From Catenaria anguillulae PL171 (lineage: Eukaryota > Blastocladiomycota > Blastocladiomycetes > Blastocladiales > Catenariaceae), in NCBI GenBank assembly GCA_002102555.1, contig MCFL01000123.1:1-64000 (forward strand): 64,000 nucleotides of DNA. Reading direction: 5' to 3'. Each line of letters opens with the position of its first letter. Positions within the stretch are counted from its first letter, which is position 1. The translations under genes and the position numbers were made by a program. Below are positions 54,672 through 63,296 of this stretch, piece after piece. The notes beneath the pieces were generated by a model, which had not been told where the DNA came from, searched no databases, and was given only the letters and a program-made list of their open reading frames with translations.

Positions 54672-56075
54672 TCAAGGGCCAGAACCATCAATGAAAACAC
54701 CGAGGTATCGCTTGACCTCTCCTGGACCCGCCCTTGGTACTGATACTCCTTGTGACTTGACCGTCCCAGTGCCGCCATCCTTCGTGTTGAACGCAAGGAC
54801 AAAGCCCTTCTTTGCGTTGGCCTTAACTCGGGCGAGCACATTGAAGGAATCAACCAAATTGACGACTTGCTGGAGGAGCTCTTGCGACCTGGCAAAGAAG
54901 ATTGCGTTGTCGATGTACCCTATCGCCACATACCGTCGTCTACCAACCACCGTTGTACTTCCAAATGTTGCGCCATCGCCAATATCCGGTACTCTGATCT
55001 CTAAGTCGACACCCTCGCACTCGTCTTGCACGGCACACAGCAAGATGTCGTAGAATGCATTCCAAAGGAATGGCGACTCCACTGCTCCTTGAGGTATTCC
55101 ACGATGCAAGTAAACGCGGTCTGTCAAACCAAAGGCTGTAATAATGGTTGCCATTCGCCCTTGCAGGAAGTTGCAGCAGTAGAAGTCGACAAAACGGTTG
55201 GGTAAACGCAATCGGAGCAGCGCTGCCCAGACGAATCTGTGCAGCACTGTGTCAAAGGCTTTTGACTTGTCTTCAGAATACGCCCAAAGTTCCTCCTTGC
55301 TGTCCTTTGCCTGAGCCTGTGCAATGAGTCCATGCAGAATGTCAATTGGCAAGCGTGTGTCCGTACCCTTCAGTGCCGAGAACCGCGCCCCACGCAGCAC
55401 TCGCTTCTCTACCGCCACGTCTTGTATTCGGCGCCACATGATTGCATTGAACAGTTTGGATGCGCAGTTGAGCAGCGTGATTGGGCGCATGGCGTCAACA
55501 TCGCCGGTATATCCTTCCTCCTTTTTGGGTGTCAGGAATATCACACCGTTTCGCCACTCGTCGGGCACCCACTCTGCCACGTACATGTCCATGAACAACC
55601 GGGCCAAGACCTTGTGGCCAATCGACCCTAGGGCCGCGTAGTGCCGATACTGCAGCTGCGATTCGCCTGGCGCTTTGTCAAGTTCGACTCGTGCCAGGGC
55701 ATCTGCAACATCCGCTGCTGCAATTTCCTTCTCTACCCCGCCCCACCATGACCGGCGGATCCACCCAAGTGTCTTGAATGCACGCTTAATTGGTTCCGGT
55801 GCCTGCGCTACATTCCCTGGTTCCTCGTATCCATACCAACCTTGGGCATGTGCCGCCACAGCCTGCTTGACTTCATCTGGATGCAGTTTGACGTCTTCTT
55901 CCGACACAACCCGATCCACACTGTTTGGTGGGCAGCGACGCTCCAGTGTTGAGTGTAAAACAGAGCCAAGGTTGGTGCTGAAGCACTTTGCACGCTCGTC
56001 AACACTTTCGTCAATCTTGCGTCGCTTTTCCTCAGCTGATTCATTTCCTACAACCTCCAAAAGGCGCTCATGCAC
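54672..56075 (-). CDS. LINE reverse transcriptase domain (467-aa open frame)
   Basis: RT motifs in order: WRNGVIFLTPKKEEGYTGDV, MRPITLLNCASKLFNAIM, SALKGTDTRLPIDILHGLI, box A SEDKSKAFDTVLHRFVW, RGIPQGAVESPFLWN, then AIGYIDNAIFFARSQE at the position of the catalytic Y/F-x-D-D box, and RVKANAKKGFVLAFNTK. The second Asp of the catalytic pair is Asn here, so this copy is probably inactive unless the family tolerates it. It continues leftward at 54653-54405 before the insertion. Confidence 0.85.
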   Translation of the reverse strand: MHERLLEVVGNESAEEKRRKIDESVDERAKCFSTNLGSVLHSTLERRCPPNSVDRVVSEEDVKLHPDEVKQAVAAHAQGWYGYEEPGNVAQAPEPIKRAFKTLGWIRRSWWGGVEKEIAAADVADALARVELDKAPGESQLQYRHYAALGSIGHKVLARLFMDMYVAEWVPDEWRNGVIFLTPKKEEGYTGDVDAMRPITLLNCASKLFNAIMWRRIQDVAVEKRVLRGARFSALKGTDTRLPIDILHGLIAQAQAKDSKEELWAYSEDKSKAFDTVLHRFVWAALLRLRLPNRFVDFYCCNFLQGRMATIITAFGLTDRVYLHRGIPQGAVESPFLWNAFYDILLCAVQDECEGVDLEIRVPDIGDGATFGSTTVVGRRRYVAIGYIDNAIFFARSQELLQQVVNLVDSFNVLARVKANAKKGFVLAFNTKDGGTGTVKSQGVSVPRAGPGEVKRYLGVFIDGSGP

Positions 56076-56183
56076 ACGAGTGAGATTGTCGTGCGAAAAG
56101 TTTGTACCAACCTCTGGCGCCGCAATATCAAGTGCTGATCGTTCGTCTTGGTTAATCTGGCAGAACGGATTGTCCAGGAGGCG

Positions 56184-57180
56184 TCAAACTGTGTTGAGAG
56201 CACGCGCAGCAGAAGACTTGCTTTCCGGTGACTTCAAGGTGGACCCAAGTGACTCCGCAGCGGATTGTTTCTTGTGCGGCAACTTGGTGCGTTTGTTCGT
56301 TAGCACAGCATTTTGGAAAGTGTACCATCGACGTTGAATCGGTATTGACAGGTCCATGAGCGTTTCTACAGTGCCATCGCCACCTTCCAGGGAATCCTGA
56401 TCGACCCAAGCAGGAAAATTGTCGTCGTTGCTGATTGAAATGCCGAGGTCAGTCAACACACCGGACACGTACGATGTCCACACCTTGCTGTTCACTTTGC
56501 TCTCGTCAGGGACGTACCGTGCCGCCTGTTTCCTCGCCTGCTGTCGCAACCGGGCCAAATCACGGTCCATCCTCAACGCCAGAGCTGTCCGAAGCACAAG
56601 TCGACTATGATCAAATCCATGTGCTTGCACAATCGACATGTCAAGTACCTCATGAGTTGCTGCAGGCGACACGTACACCCGATCGAGTCGTCCACCTGCT
56701 TCATGCGTTGCGACAACCTTGTCAAGGTGTACCGCAAGGTCAAGTACCACCTGCCTCCATGGCTGTCCCGATTGGCCGAGATTGTGCGTCGTCACGCTCG
56801 TTCATGTCTCCCGCAACCAAAATGAGCTCCCCTCTTGCATCTGCCTGTCGCTTGTCCTTGCTTATCCAGTCGACTAACTCTGCGCGCAAGCTTGGTTCCT
56901 GTGGTGGCGCGTACACGCCAATTACACGAAGTCGGAAATTTCCTTGGCCCTGGAGTGTGAATGCCACGATGTATCCACCAAAAGTCGCCCAGCGGCCAAC
57001 GTAGCTGGCCAGTTTTGGATCGATGGCCACCAGCAGGCCCGACCCCTGCACCCTTTTGTCATCATGCGCAATCTTGATGATCCAGTCCTGAAGGAGGGTC
57101 GCACAGTCCAAGCTGCGGGCTGCGTTCTTGGATAGCTTGGTTTCTGTCGTGATCATTATACTGCAATTCCTTGCAGTCAA
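56184..57180 (-). CDS. LINE APE-type endonuclease domain and linker
   Basis: 57180-56740 encodes MITTETKLSKNAARSLD, VAFTLQGQGNFRLRVIGVYA, PPQEPSLRAELVDWI and LILVAGDMNERDDAQSRP, typical of the exo-endo-phosphatase fold that nicks target DNA. The frame changes near 56790, where LAVHLDKVVATHEAGGRLDR continues the domain to 56184. The DIRS insertion lies immediately upstream, within the sequence encoding the start of the domain. Confidence 0.82.
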
Positions 57181-57186
57181 TCTACA

Positions 57187-57420
57187 GCATGTAGATTGGT
57201 AAGCTCTCTTATATTATGCTTTCGGCCGAAACTTCACACAGGAGAGACCATTAGGCTCATGAGTGAGGGAAAAAAATTGGGAGTTTGGAGGTGGAAAGTT
57301 TTGGGTGACTGAGAAAAAGGCAACCGTACACGTGCGCACACGGGTGCAGAAAAAAACTCAAGGAAAAACCACCTCTCTCCCGAAAAAACCTCACTCGAGC
57401 CATATTGTGGATCCTTGCTC
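57187..57420 (+). repeat. DIRS left inverted terminal repeat (234 bp)
   Basis: Its reverse complement equals 62684-62917 as far as I can compare, from GCATGTAGATTGGTAAGCTC to GTGGATCCTTGCTC. Confidence 0.92.
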
Positions 57421-57512
57421 TTTTTGCTTTCGGCCAAACCTCGCCTTTTGCTGTCACATCCAAGCAAAGTGTTGTTTATCTCTGAGCAAATTAGCATTCC
57501 CTCTGCCGCACC

Positions 57513-58934
57513 ATGGTCGCAAATAACCCGGTCCAGTCCGCCGCCACCCGCACCCCTGCCAGGAACACCAGAGCTGCTGCCACTTCGGCGCGGCCGCTGC
57601 GCCCGAAGGGGGGAAAGGCCGCGGCCAAGACTCCGACCCCGGTCGCCGATCCTCCGGTCCCGTCGCCCACGGCTTCCCAGCCCACGCCCGACCTGGACCC
57701 GGTACTCAATCCGTCCTCGGCCACTGTGCTCGGTCCGCCCTCTGGCCAACCGCCCGCCTTTCCGCCGTCCACGGACCCGCAGATTGCCGCATGGGACGCC
57801 GTTCTCGGCACCGTCGCCCCGCAGCCCACGGCGCAGCAGCTTCCTGCCGACGCCCACAACGTCGCGCTCGGCGCCCCCGACGGTCCGCCCACCCCGAGTG
57901 ACTCCTTCCCGGTGCAGTACGACTCGTCGTCGTCCGACGGTGACGACTGCACGACCGAGGAGGGCGAGTCGGGCTCCGAGTCGGACCGTGATGACGGGCC
58001 TGTCGCCGACCGCCCGACGGCCGCCATGCCCCACGACGACTACCGCGACGGGGCCGCCGCCTACCACGACGACGCTGCCTTGGTCGACCGCCTTTTGGGC
58101 GGCCACCTCGTCGGTGAGGCCGACCCAACCACCCTCGACGATGACTTTGGCGCCGACCCGGCCCTGCAGGCCGTTGCCACCTCGCACGCTTGGTCCGTTG
58201 TCCGCGGGCCCTCGAGTGGTGCCGTTGCTGGTGTTCTCCGCCTCGCCCGTGGTTCCGTCTCGGTGCCGGCTGACTTCGCGCTCACCGGCGACAGCCTCCG
58301 TGCCCTGGAGGAGCAGGCCCCGCGCTTTGCGAACCTTCAGGTGCCCCGCCTCAACCCGCACCTGGCTTTCAAGCTGGATCCTCGCGCTTGGGCAAACCTC
58401 CGCGGCACCGACCAGGCGCTGTACAACGCGTCGGCAGCTCACGCCCGCACGTTGGCAAACGCGGCGGCCGCCTACGATGCCTTGTCGCGGGCACAGTCGT
58501 TCACCGACCTGGACCTCGACGCCGCCAAGCGTCCGCTCCGCCACGCCCTCGCATACTCCGCGCACTCGCTCGGCGAACTCACGCGTGCACGCCGTGACGC
58601 CGTGGCCAGGGCCATCAACTGCCCAGCGGACATCATGCGCCTGGTGCAGTGCGCTGTGGCCGATGATGGGCATCTCGACCTTGTCGACGCCGCCCAGCTC
58701 TTGGCCATCTCGCGGAAAACGCAGGCGTTCACCGACGTCGTCGCGGCCGCTGCAGCAACCCGCCCGGCCGCGAAGCGCAAACCCAACTCCGGACGCGCCG
58801 ACAACGACAAGTCGAGCAAGAAGGCTCGCACCACGGAACCGCGCCGCAGGGACGTGGACAGGACTCCCAAGAACCGCGAAAGCGGCGGGAAGGGTCGTAA
58901 GAAGAAGGCAAAGGTGGCGGACGGTTCGGGTTAG
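57513..58934 (+). CDS. DIRS gag-like protein frame (fossil element)
   Basis: A 473-codon frame rich in Ala, Pro and Asp in its first half, followed by a helical region (PHLAFKLDPRAWANLRGTDQ, HARTLANAAAAYDALSRAQS) and a basic C-terminus (KRKPNSGRADNDKSSKKART). It occupies the position of the DIRS gag-like ORF, upstream of and almost adjoining the RT frame. Confidence 0.75.
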   Translation: MVANNPVQSAATRTPARNTRAAATSARPLRPKGGKAAAKTPTPVADPPVPSPTASQPTPDLDPVLNPSSATVLGPPSGQPPAFPPSTDPQIAAWDAVLGTVAPQPTAQQLPADAHNVALGAPDGPPTPSDSFPVQYDSSSSDGDDCTTEEGESGSESDRDDGPVADRPTAAMPHDDYRDGAAAYHDDAALVDRLLGGHLVGEADPTTLDDDFGADPALQAVATSHAWSVVRGPSSGAVAGVLRLARGSVSVPADFALTGDSLRALEEQAPRFANLQVPRLNPHLAFKLDPRAWANLRGTDQALYNASAAHARTLANAAAAYDALSRAQSFTDLDLDAAKRPLRHALAYSAHSLGELTRARRDAVARAINCPADIMRLVQCAVADDGHLDLVDAAQLLAISRKTQAFTDVVAAAAATRPAAKRKPNSGRADNDKSSKKARTTEPRRRDVDRTPKNRESGGKGRKKKAKVADGSG

Positions 58935-58937
58935 TAC

Positions 58938-61355
58938 TTGTTTTTTCTTGTGTACTTGGACTGTTTTTTCGTTTGTATTGAATGCATTTTGTGCTCGCCT
59001 GCATCTTGCCCATGTCCCCTTCCAGGAGCCTGTTCCCCTCCGGCCCAAGCGCCGTGTCCTACAGTGCATGGGCCTGCTCCGACATGCTGGCCTGTGGTCT
59101 TGGCCTCGCCTTCGCATGCACAGCCCCCACCACCAACGGCTGGGGCAGCGTCCACGGTCGCGTCGGCTGCCTCGGGCTCTTCTCCCCTGGATGGTGAGTT
59201 GCAATTCCCTCATCCACTCCCTGATGTACCAGTTGGCGGCCGCCTAACACGCTTTGTGTCTGCCTGGCAGGACGCGGGGGCCCCGCCCGACATCGTACGC
59301 ATGGTGGCCGAGGGTGTGCGCCTGCACCTGCAGCGCCCGCTGTACCAATCATTGGTGCCCCGTCCATACGCGCTCCCATCAGCAGATATGGCGATTCTCA
59401 GCGACAAGCTCGACGAGATGGCGGCAAAGGGAGCAGGCAACTTTCACCCCCTCCCTGCTCGCCCCCCGCCCGGGACCGTGTACTCCCCGGCTTTCATCGT
59501 GCACCAACGCAACAAGTCCCGTCCCATTTTCGATTACCGCTTTGTGAACCGGGCGCTCACGCCCGAGCGCTTTCGCATGGAGGGTCTGAAGGACATGTTG
59601 TCGCTTCTCCCACTGTATGCATGGGCAGCATCAGTCGACATCGAGGACGCTTACCCACACTTGGGCATCCACACGGCATCTCGCCCTCTGCTGCGGGTGG
59701 TAGTGGGGGACCGCGCTTTCCATCCTTCGGCTCTGCTCTTCGGTCTCAGCCCGGCTCCGCGCATCTTCACCAAGCTGACCAAGGTTCCAGTAGGCGTTTT
59801 GCGCTCGCTGGGTGTGCCGCTGGTGGTGTACCTGGACGACTTTCTGGTCCTGGGCGAGACCCGCGAGATTGCGCAGGCAAACCTGTCGCTGGTCATCCGT
59901 ACGCTGCAGCGCTTTGGTTTCCGGATCAAGTGGGCAAAGACCGACCTGGCCCCTCGGCAGCAACTGACCCACCTCGGATGGGACCTCGACTTGGCCGCGG
60001 GCGTGATTCAGGTTCCGGCGGTGAAAGTGCGAGAGGCGCGCCGGTTGATTCGCCTGCTGGTCGGCAGCGACAAGCCCTCAGTGCGCCTGGCAATGACCGT
60101 GCTTGGCCACCTGGTTGCCATGTACCCTGTCCTGCCAGACCTGCGGGGTCTCACGCGCCGTCTATCCCTTCGGGTGGCGGGCATCTCACGCACGGCCATG
60201 GCAGGCAAGATCCTCTCCCGCCGACACATTCGCAGCAAGCTCATGTCCCGACCCCTGTCGCTGACGGCCGAGATCATGGCCGACCTCGCCCAGGTCCTCA
60301 ACCTGCTTGTCGATTGGAACCGCCGCTCATACCTGCCAAGGGAGCACGACCTGGTGTTGCAAACAGACGCCTCGTACACGGGATGGGGTGCACGGGTTCA
60401 TGTGAATGGGCTCCTTGTCCGGATGGGCGAGGAATGGGGCCAGGAGAATTTGTCCGAACTGCGTCTCAAGCGGCTGGAGCACATCAACGTGCTGGAGCTT
60501 GGTGCGGTCCTGCTGGCAGTCATGCGACTCGAGCAGCACCATGGGGTGGTCTGGAAGAACAAGTCTCTCCTGGTCGAGTCGGACAACACCACGGCAATCT
60601 CGTACATCAACAAGCAAGGGGGCCGGATTCCCGGCCCGCTGGTGGACATTGCACTCCTGCTGGCGGCTTTCTGCCGGTCTCGCAGCCTTGCAGTGCTGGC
60701 GACACACGTGGCGGGCGTGACAAATCTGGCGGACGAGGACTCCCGGGTGTTCATGGTGGACAGTCACGGGTGGTTTGTGAACCGGACTCTGTTCTTCCTG
60801 GCGGCGAGCACCTTTGCCACCCCCACAATGGACCTCTTTGCATCCGAGTCAACAGCGCAGACCGCGACCTTTGCGAGCCGCCTCCCGTCGAGCCGGGCCA
60901 TTTCCCCGGACGCGTTCCTGCTGCGCTGGGACGCCTGGCCGGTTGTGTGGGTGGCCCCGCCCTTGCCGGTACTGGGCAGGGCAATCAACAAGTTTGCTTG
61001 GGACAAGGCTACGGGTCTGATTGTGTGCCCGGTCTGGAAGACAGCAGTCTGGTACCCGCGACTGTTGTCAATGCTGTCCGATCTCCCGCTCCTCTTCCGA
61101 AGGTGCGACAGCAACATCGCGCATGCGCATCTCCTCCCGCCGGCCGTGTCCTGGATGGCCATCTGGCCGTGCTACGGGAAAATTGGCGATCGCGCGGTTT
61201 TTCGGACGAAGTGTGCGACTTTCTTGAAGGAGCGTGGGCTGGATCGACAACCAAGCAATACTCCTCCGAGTACCGTGCCTGGCATCGCTGGTGTGATCGA
61301 CGGGGTACCGATCCCGTGGCACCCACACTCCCCGGTATTCTCGACTTCCTCGTAG
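58938..61355 (+). CDS. DIRS reverse transcriptase and RNase H frame (fossil element)
   Basis: RT motifs KSRPIFDYRFVNRAL, SVDIEDAYPHLGIH, LLFGLSPAPRIFTK and VYLDDFLVLGETRE are followed by the RNase H motifs LVLQTDASYTGWGARV, VLELGAVLLAVMRLE and VESDNTTAISYINKQGG, then the DIRS-typical TPTMDLFASESTAQ and PVWKTAVWYPRLLS region. Confidence 0.9.
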   Translation: MFFLVYLDCFFVCIECILCSPASCPCPLPGACSPPAQAPCPTVHGPAPTCWPVVLASPSHAQPPPPTAGAASTVASAASGSSPLDGELQFPHPLPDVPVGGRLTRFVSAWQDAGAPPDIVRMVAEGVRLHLQRPLYQSLVPRPYALPSADMAILSDKLDEMAAKGAGNFHPLPARPPPGTVYSPAFIVHQRNKSRPIFDYRFVNRALTPERFRMEGLKDMLSLLPLYAWAASVDIEDAYPHLGIHTASRPLLRVVVGDRAFHPSALLFGLSPAPRIFTKLTKVPVGVLRSLGVPLVVYLDDFLVLGETREIAQANLSLVIRTLQRFGFRIKWAKTDLAPRQQLTHLGWDLDLAAGVIQVPAVKVREARRLIRLLVGSDKPSVRLAMTVLGHLVAMYPVLPDLRGLTRRLSLRVAGISRTAMAGKILSRRHIRSKLMSRPLSLTAEIMADLAQVLNLLVDWNRRSYLPREHDLVLQTDASYTGWGARVHVNGLLVRMGEEWGQENLSELRLKRLEHINVLELGAVLLAVMRLEQHHGVVWKNKSLLVESDNTTAISYINKQGGRIPGPLVDIALLLAAFCRSRSLAVLATHVAGVTNLADEDSRVFMVDSHGWFVNRTLFFLAASTFATPTMDLFASESTAQTATFASRLPSSRAISPDAFLLRWDAWPVVWVAPPLPVLGRAINKFAWDKATGLIVCPVWKTAVWYPRLLSMLSDLPLLFRRCDSNIAHAHLLPPAVSWMAIWPCYGKIGDRAVFRTKCATFLKERGLDRQPSNTPPSTVPGIAGVIDGVPIPWHPHSPVFSTSS

Positions 61356-62116
61356 GAGAATTCCGCCGGGGCCGGAAGCCGAAGTCAGTCCGCGTCACAG
61401 TCTCTGCCCTGTCTACTGTCTTCGGGCCCATTTTCAATGGGGCTACACTGGGATCGTCACGCCATGTTGCCCTCCTTCTCCGCAGTTTTGTCCGGGCTCG
61501 CCCGGATGCACCAGCCAAGGTGGACACATTTGACCCGGATATTCTCCTTCGCCTGCTGCGCTCGTGGGGCCCTGATGAGGGTCTAACCACAAAGCGCCTC
61601 ACGGTCAAGTTCATTGTGCTGTTACTTGTTCTCGGCCGGCTCCGCGTGGATGATGTGGTCAAGATTCGTCGGGAGTCTGTGCGTGTGGTGGATGGTGTTT
61701 GGTCCGCGGTTGTGCCACTGCCCAAGTCCCGAAACCGCAGGGAACATGCTTGGCGTGTAGTCGCCCTGAAAGGGCATGCATCACGGCCCGGCCTCTGCCC
61801 GGCAGCAGTTTGGTGCTCCTTGGACGCGCGTTTGGCACCACGCCGCGCTTTGGCGGCTCCATCAGGTGCCTCATCCCTGGTGCTGACCCTCCGACGCCCA
61901 CATCACGCGCCTTCCGCTGACACCATCCGCCGGTGGGTCACGGAGACCATGCTGTCCGCCGGCCTGCCCGAACATTTCCGCGCACACGACATTCGGGGCG
62001 CTGTTACCACAGCGCTCCTCGCATCTGGCCATGTGGCTGAAGATGTTGCCGCGGGTGTATGGGCTTCAACTGCCACGATGGATCGTCACTATAACTTTCT
62101 GGGCTCGTCAAGGTAG
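61190..62116 (+). CDS. DIRS tyrosine recombinase region (fossil element)
   Basis: In the frame overlapping the RT/RNase H frame: TKQYSSEYRAWHRWC (core-binding domain), LRVDDVVKIRRESVR, FRAHDIRGAVTTALLASGH (the HxxR box) and MDRHYNFLG (catalytic Tyr region). It replaces the DDE integrase of LTR elements and would integrate a circular cDNA. Confidence 0.87.
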   Translation, partial: SRGFSDEVCDFLEGAWAGSTTKQYSSEYRAWHRWCDRRGTDPVAPTLPGILDFLVGEFRRGRKPKSVRVTVSALSTVFGPIFNGATLGSSRHVALLLRSFVRARPDAPAKVDTFDPDILLRLLRSWGPDEGLTTKRLTVKFIVLLLVLGRLRVDDVVKIRRESVRVVDGVWSAVVPLPKSRNRREHAWRVVALKGHASRPGLCPAAVWCSLDARLAPRRALAAPSGASSLVLTLRRPHHAPSADTIRRWVTETMLSAGLPEHFRAHDIRGAVTTALLASGHVAEDVAAGVWASTATMDRHYNFLGSSR

Positions 62117-62290
62117 ACACGGCTTTCTCTTGTGTGCGGTTTTCCTTGCTTTTTGTGGCGTGACATTTGATGGTGTAGTGTGTGGTATTTTTCGTTGGTC
62201 TTGTTTATCTACCTGCAATGTGTACACTACCCTGCTTGTCTCTTTTGAATCGTGCAATTCCGCTGCAGCCATCGTTTTCCTTGCTATGGT

Positions 62291-62420
62291 TACCAATCTA
62301 CATGCTGTAGATTGACTGCAAGGAATTGCAGTATAATCATGGTTATCAGGGTAACATAGTTACCCAGGATAACCCTGTTTATACGATATGACTGGAAGTC
62401 AATCGGAAGCATGTAGATTG
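62291..62420. repeat. DIRS internal complementary region
   Basis: The left half (to about 62337) is the reverse complement of the outer left end (about 57155-57200). The right half (about 62338-62420) is the reverse complement of the outer right end (62906-62988). This is the known DIRS template for restoring the termini during circle formation. Confidence 0.92.
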
Positions 62421-62683
62421 TCCCACCCGCCCTTTCCCACAATCTACACGCTGCTGAAGGTCGCCCTTAGCCCACCTGGGGCTTGCTTCTCGCCTGGTTT
62501 CCCGGGGTTATTTGCCTTGTTCGCGGACGACGTGTTGCTTGCGCTCCCACGGCGCCCTCCGACGCGTTGGTTTCTCGCGTTTTTTCTCCTTCGTTTCCAC
62601 ACCCCTTTGGGTTGAGGGACGGACGCCGCTTCCCGGCGCCCGTCCTAGTTTCCATCTTTGCTCGGTTTGGCCTCAAGCGTCAA

Positions 62684-62917
62684 GAGCAAGGATCCACAAT
62701 ATGGCTCGAGTGAGGTTTTTTCGGGAGAGAGGTGGTTTTTCCTTGAGTTTTTTTCTGCACCCGTGTGCGCACGTGTACGGTTGCCTTTTTCTCAGTCACC
62801 CAAAACTTTCCACCTCCAAACTCCCAATTTTTTTCCCTCACTCATGAGCCTAATGGTCTCTCCTGTGTGAAGTTTCGGCCGAAAGCATAATATAAGAGAG
62901 CTTACCAATCTACATGC
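62684..62917 (-). repeat. DIRS right inverted terminal repeat (234 bp)
   Basis: Inverted partner of 57187-57420. It is followed by a unique right extension (to 62988) that is matched only by the internal complementary region. Confidence 0.92.
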
Positions 62918-62988
62918 TTCCGATTGACTTCCAGTCATATCGTATAAACAGGGTTATCCTGGGTAACTATGTTACCCTGATAACCATG

Positions 62989-63296
62989 ACAATACCTGCG
63001 TCTTGCTGCTGGGCGTGGTTGAGGGTGGAAACAAGTCGGTCTTGAGCTTGGGATCCGCGGATATTTGCAATAACAATGTTGACTGGGATTTGCGAGAGAT
63101 TCTTGTGTTGGTCCACATCAGTGGAAGCGTTGTTGTTGTTCTTGTTACCTCTAAGGCGAGCTGTAATCTGTTTCTGTCGGTAAAAACGAGTTTTGTTAAC
63201 TCCATTCGTAGCCGGGTCTAATTGGGGAGAAATGTTGTGAGCCGTAGTCCGTGAATCATTGCCAACATGGTCATCTACTCGTCCAAAGCGTATCAT
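62989..63296 (-). CDS. LINE ORF2 N-terminus upstream of the DIRS insertion
   Basis: Starts at the ATG at 63296 (MIRFGRVDDHVGND) and overlaps the end of ORF1 by 26 bp. It contains NIVIANIRGSQAQDRLVSTL, HAQQQDAGIVM, the first strand of the endonuclease fold, and stops at the DIRS boundary. Confidence 0.75.

Larger units (their letters stand above)
57155..62988 (+). mobile_element. DIRS-type tyrosine-recombinase retrotransposon (fossil record entry; looks structurally whole)
   Basis: About 5.83 kb, inserted in the endonuclease region of the large LINE. Parts: inverted terminal repeats (57187-57420 and 62684-62917), a gag-like frame (57513-58934), an RT plus RNase H frame (58938-61355, with VYLDDFLVLG), an overlapping frame carrying the tyrosine recombinase (to 62116, ending FRAHDIRGAV and DRHYNFLG), and an internal complementary region at 62291-62420. 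Overlapping frames are normal for the family. The inverted repeats look identical, and the long frames are open, so the insertion appears young; no obvious breaks were seen. A methyltransferase domain, present in some DIRS1 relatives, was not recognised. Confidence 0.92.

Noticed and set aside
57234-59213. 659-codon minus-strand frame across the DIRS gag-like region
   Set aside because: It is a composition shadow: Arg/Gly-rich antisense of a GC-rich Ala/Pro/Asp-rich plus-strand frame that fits the DIRS gag position.
57415-59247. 610-codon plus-strand Pro/Arg/Ser-rich frame
   Set aside because: It overlaps the gag-like frame in another register and has the repetitive composition expected from reading GC-rich codons out of frame.
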